A stretch of DNA of 9,848 nt from positions 1-9,848 of the forward strand of contig CAJUJR010000098.1 of the NCBI GenBank assembly GCA_910586605.1. The letters run 5' to 3'. Of this stretch, positions 6,198 to 9,848 are shown in pieces. Each line of letters opens with the position of its first letter. The stretch's first letter is position 1. The stretch is from an uncultured Lachnospiraceae bacterium (GTDB lineage: Bacteria > Bacillota > Clostridia > Lachnospirales > Lachnospiraceae). The notes beneath the pieces were generated by a model that worked only from the letters and a program-made list of their open reading frames with translations, was not told the origin of the DNA and did not search any database. The translations under genes were made by a program, and so were the position numbers.

Positions 6198-8864
6198 TTG
6201 AAGATGTTATTTGTTATTCCAGTACAGTTTATGAAGAAAAATAAAGGGCAGACGATATCAATTTTACTTGGGATGATATTGTCCATTGCAATGATTGCAG
6301 CAGTCAGCAGCCTGATGTACAGTGCGCAGGTAAATAAGGCGGAGGGCAACAGGGAGCGTTATGGGGATTATCATTACTATGTCTGGGGAGATAAAAAGTT
6401 AAAAGAAGATATGATAGGAAATAGGAAGGCAGGTGGGTTTACTTTCCAAAATGTGCAGGCTCTGGAGCTGAAAGCGGCACGGAAAGCTGAAAATAATGCA
6501 AAATTGTTGTTTGTCTACGCAAATCAAGGTTGTAGGAAAATGATAAAAAAGGAGCTTGAAGAAGGAAATTATCCGGTAAATGAAAATGAAATTGCGATGG
6601 ATCGGTATACACTTCGGATAGCTGGTGCCAAAGATACTGTTGGGGGCAGGATTATAATTGAGGGGAAGAAATATATCTTGAGCGGAATTTTAAAAGAGAC
6701 TGCAGAACTTAGTGAAATACCAGAGGTGTATGTAAGCGGCAGCTTTCCAAATGAACTTAAGGAATACAAGCTATATATTAAATTTGATGAGGGAAGAAGT
6801 TTGTACCGCCAAGTTAAGGCATTTTTGGATTCCTATTCTTCTATAGAAGAGAATGAGGTAGTAAGTAATGATATGCTGGTGAATGATTTATCAGATAAAA
6901 ATATAGAGCGTCTGTTTTGCATGGTGGAGGGGGTTCTTGAGGATGAAGAGGCTAATTTTATAACGCTTTTGATGAGGCTGGAGGACGGCTTCCATATGAC
7001 TTCTGGCTTGGTGGCAGGGATTTTAGCAGTTTTTAGCATTTTTATCATTTATAGTATTTTTCATATTTCAACCTCAAAAAGGCAAACGGAATATAGTATT
7101 TTACAGACAATTGGCGTGGGGAGGAAGTCTATCTTTTTACTGCTTTTTATTGAGTTAGCGTTGTTATTCCTAATCAGCTATCCCCTTGGCGTTTTCCTTG
7201 GGATTGGTGCAGATAAGCTTCTTTTTAAGCGGGCCGGCACTTTGTTTTCAGGGAATATTTCTCTGTTGGAACAGACTCACAGGGGAAGGGATGTTAATAT
7301 TGAAGTTCCCGTTGCGATGCCAGGGAATGAAATGTTTTATGTAAATTGGGAAGCTGTTTTTTACTGTTCCTTTTTTATCCTGTTTTTACTCTTTTTAATT
7401 AGCTTTCTTCTTTCCCGGAAGGTGTGTAAAAAAACTGTTCTGGACATGATGTCAGGAGGTAGCAAATATTTACAAGCAGGTAAGATATATAGCTTAAAAA
7501 ACAAATCCCTGCTAGGGGTATTGACAAACCGGTTTATGTTCAGTTCCCCTAAAAACCTGGCTGCAATTGTATTTTCTATTGCAGTTGGGGGAGTTCTGGT
7601 ATTGTCAACAAATTATATATCGGTAAACACCCGCTTGAATAATGAAATGGCAATGCATTCTGTGGATGATGTGTCGTCAGATATTAAAATATCTATAGGA
7701 AGTGAAGAGGCTTTTGGCTATGGTGTATCACAATTTCAGATGGAACAGATCCAGGATCTTGCAGGTGTTGCTTCTGCATCTGGCTTCCGGTATCTAATCG
7801 GGGAGTTCCCGGTTATGGAAAATCAGTTGAAATGGAAGTCGTATTGGCCGGAAATTGCAGATGAACCTGGATGGAACCAGTCGGAGGATGTTATGGCCCG
7901 GTTCCATGGAAACGTTACGGAAACGGATGAAGGTTATAAGATTAAAACAAATATATATGGTTATGGGCGGGAAAGTTTTGATTCTTTGAAAGATTTTATC
8001 TTAGACGGTGAAATTAACCCAGATAAAATGGAGGCGGAAAACGGAATTATTCTAAAGACGCTAGTTGATGCCCAAAACAACCATGACGGGCTTGCTATTC
8101 AGCCTGGTGATACGATTACGCTAAAAACCATGAAAAATATAAATGGCAGGAAAGAGCTTTTGTGGTTTGAAGGGGAAGAATGGGAGTATCAGGAACAGGA
8201 ATTTAAGGTATTGGCGCTTGTATCAGATTCTGTAATCCATAATACAGAAAATATTGGAGACCAACCAGCCGTTATTATGACAAACCAACAGTTGGAACAA
8301 TTGTATCAGTTAGAAAATTATAATATGCTGACAGTCCAGAAAGAAGAGCAAAGTGATAAAAATGTTCTTTCGGGAATACAAAAAATATTAGCTGGTACAG
8401 GGCACGTGAAAATTATTGACAATTCTTTCAGTATCCAGGCAAAAAATGATGGCATTAAGCGTGCGGAAATATTGCTCTATAGTATATCTGCACTGTTGAT
8501 GGTGATTGCTTTGTTCCATATAATTAATACTATGTTCCATCTGTTGGATGCCAGGCGGTATTCGTTTGCCGTATTGCGTGCTATGGGGATTACAGAAACA
8601 GATTTTTATAAGATGTTAGTGGTACAGGCATTAAAATATGCAGCGATTACTTGTACAGTTATTTTTGTGGTTTATATCGGGATTGTACAGAGGGTAATTT
8701 CTAACATGCTTGTCCATGTATATACTTATATGAACCGTTTGCAGGGCGTGTCAGTTGGGGCGGCGCTTCTTGTAGTTGGTGGAATTGTATTGATGTTCCT
8801 TCTTTCTGTTACAATAACAGCCAGCCAGATTTTAAAACTGAATATTGTGGAAGAATTGAAATAA
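6198..8864 (+). CDS. ABC transporter permease, two FtsX-like domains
   Basis: This 888-residue membrane subunit has about eight predicted helices: near 18-40, 270-291, 314-340, 387-409, 454-474, 757-780, 813-833 and 851-878. Each half has one helix, a large outer domain (about 42-268 and 475-755), then three helices, the arrangement of two fused FtsX/MacB-like units. The coupling regions after helices 2 and 6 are similar: SKRQTEYSILQTIGVGRKSIF (from about 293) and ARRYSFAVLRAMGITETDFYK (from about 785). Such type VII proteins drive work outside the membrane, such as drug or peptide removal or lipoprotein extraction, rather than ordinary uptake. The large outer domains could bind an antimicrobial peptide and signal to the kinase; this is inference. 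TTG 6198 is preferred over ATG 6204 because AGGGGG at 6183-6188 lies nine bases before it. Confidence 0.92.
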   Translation: MKMLFVIPVQFMKKNKGQTISILLGMILSIAMIAAVSSLMYSAQVNKAEGNRERYGDYHYYVWGDKKLKEDMIGNRKAGGFTFQNVQALELKAARKAENNAKLLFVYANQGCRKMIKKELEEGNYPVNENEIAMDRYTLRIAGAKDTVGGRIIIEGKKYILSGILKETAELSEIPEVYVSGSFPNELKEYKLYIKFDEGRSLYRQVKAFLDSYSSIEENEVVSNDMLVNDLSDKNIERLFCMVEGVLEDEEANFITLLMRLEDGFHMTSGLVAGILAVFSIFIIYSIFHISTSKRQTEYSILQTIGVGRKSIFLLLFIELALLFLISYPLGVFLGIGADKLLFKRAGTLFSGNISLLEQTHRGRDVNIEVPVAMPGNEMFYVNWEAVFYCSFFILFLLFLISFLLSRKVCKKTVLDMMSGGSKYLQAGKIYSLKNKSLLGVLTNRFMFSSPKNLAAIVFSIAVGGVLVLSTNYISVNTRLNNEMAMHSVDDVSSDIKISIGSEEAFGYGVSQFQMEQIQDLAGVASASGFRYLIGEFPVMENQLKWKSYWPEIADEPGWNQSEDVMARFHGNVTETDEGYKIKTNIYGYGRESFDSLKDFILDGEINPDKMEAENGIILKTLVDAQNNHDGLAIQPGDTITLKTMKNINGRKELLWFEGEEWEYQEQEFKVLALVSDSVIHNTENIGDQPAVIMTNQQLEQLYQLENYNMLTVQKEEQSDKNVLSGIQKILAGTGHVKIIDNSFSIQAKNDGIKRAEILLYSISALLMVIALFHIINTMFHLLDARRYSFAVLRAMGITETDFYKMLVVQALKYAAITCTVIFVVYIGIVQRVISNMLVHVYTYMNRLQGVSVGAALLVVGGIVLMFLLSVTITASQILKLNIVEELK

Positions 8865-8872
8865 AATTTATC

Positions 8873-8901
8873 TTGTCTTTGGAATCTTAACTGGGTATAA
8901 T
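8873..8901 (+). promoter_or_regulatory. Candidate promoter for redox-family gene
   Basis: TTGTCT (8873-8878) and a perfect TATAAT (8896-8901) are spaced by 17 bases and begin eight bases after the permease stop. Transcription from here would run through the second MITE-like element to the gene at 9163, mirroring the arrangement at the left end. No clear terminator for the transporter operon was found before it. Confidence 0.55.
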
Positions 8902-8966
8902 AAAAAATAGATGTTGTAAGTATAACAAATTTTTTGTTTTTGTGAAATAAGCTGTGGATAGTACTA

Positions 8967-9116
8967 CTCTGGCGGCTAAATATCAATGAATTTTACGCAG
9001 AATAAATTTTCATCTGCAAGGCGGAAGAATGAGTTGTGGCGGGTGTTACAACGATGATGACAACGTGGCAGATAGAAATTTAGACAAGTAAAAACATCAA
9101 TATTTAACCGCCGGAG
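8967..9116 (+). mobile_element. MITE-like palindromic element, copy 2 (150 bp)
   Basis: This is a shorter copy of the element at 137-339 in the same orientation. It starts CTCTGGCGG and ends CCGCCGGAG, and the terminal repeats have a few more mismatches than in copy 1. TA precedes it (8965-8966); on the right TA occurs one base further out (9118-9119), so the duplication looks slightly decayed. It lacks about 53 bases of the centre of copy 1. The inner hairpin is kept: GTTGTGGC (9033-9040) with GTTACAAC (9045-9052), where two former Watson-Crick pairs are now G-U pairs. Together with the 8865-8966 spacer it fills the gap between the permease and the next gene. Confidence 0.7.
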
Positions 9117-9162
9117 ATAACATTAGGAATGCTATTCAGGATAAACCTAGGAGGGAAAAGAG

Positions 9163-9561
9163 ATGGATAGGACGGAAAAAGCATTGGAATTGCGCCGGAA
9201 AGGATATAATTGTGCTCAGTCAGTGGTATGTGCATTTTCTGATGATGTGGATGTAGATGAAGAAGTTCTTTTCAAAATTGCGGAAGGGTTTGGCACCGGG
9301 ATGGGCGGGATGCAGCAGGCTTGCGGCGCCATTGTAGGGGCGGTAATGCTAAATGGGCTATTAAATAGTTCTGGGGAGGCAAACACAGGCTCCCTGGCTA
9401 AGACGCTGGGAGTATCACGCCAGCTTACACAGGCATTCCATGAAAGGAATGGGTCAACAGTCTGCAAGGAACTGAAAGGGACAGAGACTGGTAAGGCGTT
9501 GCGCTCCTGCAATGACTGCATTGCAGAGGCGACAAAATTGGTGGAAGAAATGGTATTATAG
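9163..9561 (+). CDS. C_GCAxxG_C_C family redox-type protein
   Basis: This small soluble protein of 132 residues has six cysteines: C17 (GYNCAQSV), C23, C54 (QACGAIVG), C101 (TVCKELKG), C116 and C119 (SCNDC). The pattern of one N-terminal cysteine, a central CGAxxG block preceded by FGTGMGG, and three C-terminal cysteines fits the C_GCAxxG_C_C family (PF09719), proposed to be redox-active but of unproven function. Length is normal and nothing is missing. An excellent ribosome site, AGGAGGG (9149-9155), lies seven bases before the ATG. It has its own promoter-like sequence at 8873-8901, with the second MITE-like element in between. A functional link to the transporter is not evident. The family is common in clostridia. 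Confidence 0.88.
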   Translation: MDRTEKALELRRKGYNCAQSVVCAFSDDVDVDEEVLFKIAEGFGTGMGGMQQACGAIVGAVMLNGLLNSSGEANTGSLAKTLGVSRQLTQAFHERNGSTVCKELKGTETGKALRSCNDCIAEATKLVEEMVL

Positions 9562-9795
9562 GTTTTATTAAATAGAATAGGGCAACAAAATTTACTTTTT
9601 GTGATTCATGGCCAATCATATCATAGTTTCAGCAAATATAAATTCTCCTACAATGAAGATTCCATATGTATGCAGCATAAAAGATGAATAACCTTTTGTA
9701 TTTTTCCGGAAAAACCGAAAGCCTGTGTTACTTAACAACGAAAAATTAAGAAGACATTTCTTCTGGGAATCCTACGCTAATATAAGTTGCAAATG
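9562..9795. other. Intergenic tail without a gene
   Basis: No credible reading frame is seen here. A weak AT-only hairpin, ACAAAA (9585-9590) with TTTTGT (9597-9602), could be a poor terminator for the redox-family gene. TTTTTCCGGAAAAA (9701-9714) is a perfect 14-base palindrome of unknown role. The rest is AT-rich sequence leading into the right terminal repeat. Confidence 0.6.
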
Positions 9796-9848
9796 GTTAC
9801 TATTCACAGCCAATCGTAGCCAAATTTAAGGAAATAAAAAATATCTTC
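9796..9848 (-). repeat. Right arm of 53-bp terminal inverted repeat
   Basis: This is the inverted partner of bases 2-54, with the match running to the last base of the window. The inner 26 bases (9796-9821) are an exact complement of 29-54, and the outer 23 also match exactly; three differences lie between them. Sequence beyond the window is needed to know where the repeat truly ends. Confidence 0.85.

Noticed and set aside
137..9116. The pair of palindromic elements as ends of a composite transposon
   Set aside because: They lack a transposase, differ in length, are internally palindromic, and the TA flanks of copy 1 suggest each was inserted on its own.
9216..9521. Minus-strand 101-codon frame opposite the redox-family gene
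   Set aside because: It is a shadow of a strongly supported gene with a good ribosome site on the + strand.
9585..9602. Hairpin after the redox-family gene as an intrinsic terminator
   Set aside because: The stem is six pairs, nearly all A-T, and no T tract follows it, so it is too weak to call.

Overview
The window looks like a low-GC Firmicute, most likely a gut clostridium of the Lachnospiraceae type. The reasons are AT-rich DNA, strong purine-rich Shine-Dalgarno sites, a sCache-type chemoreceptor, DUF4230-like proteins, a response regulator / kinase / FtsX-type ABC transporter set and a C_GCAxxG_C_C redox protein. This placement comes from gene content and composition only; there is no rRNA or other marker. 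All eight supported genes lie on the + strand.

Layout from left to right. Bases 2-54 are one arm of a near-perfect 53-bp inverted repeat; the other arm is the last 53 bases (9796-9848). A candidate promoter (95-123) is followed by a MITE-like palindromic element (137-339). Next comes a sensory operon: a membrane chemoreceptor (430-2208), a membrane-anchored DUF4230-like protein (2224-2886), a lipoprotein paralogue of it (3012-3680), an OmpR-family response regulator (3680-4348) and a short histidine kinase (4348-5262). The last three overlap by single bases. A strong intrinsic terminator (5283-5326) closes this unit. A new candidate promoter and a leader with palindromes precede a two-gene ABC transporter: an ATPase (5519-6196) and an 888-residue permease with two FtsX-like halves (6198-8864). 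A second promoter-like site (8873-8901), a second shorter copy of the MITE-like element (8967-9116) and a small cysteine-rich redox-family protein (9163-9561) follow. The last 290 bases hold no gene.

Likely logic (inference): the kinase has a single N-terminal membrane segment and no external sensing domain, so its signal probably comes from a partner. Candidates are the large extracellular domains of the transporter, as in Bce-type peptide-sensing modules, or the surface-exposed DUF4230-like proteins encoded with it. The regulator would then control the transporter from the inverted-repeat leader. A chemoreceptor leading the same operon, without CheA or CheW in view, is unusual.

The most distinctive non-coding features are the terminal inverted repeats and the two same-orientation MITE-like elements. 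Each element sits between a promoter-like sequence and a gene start and keeps an internal hairpin despite base changes. No transposase, integrase, CRISPR array, tRNA or rRNA was seen.
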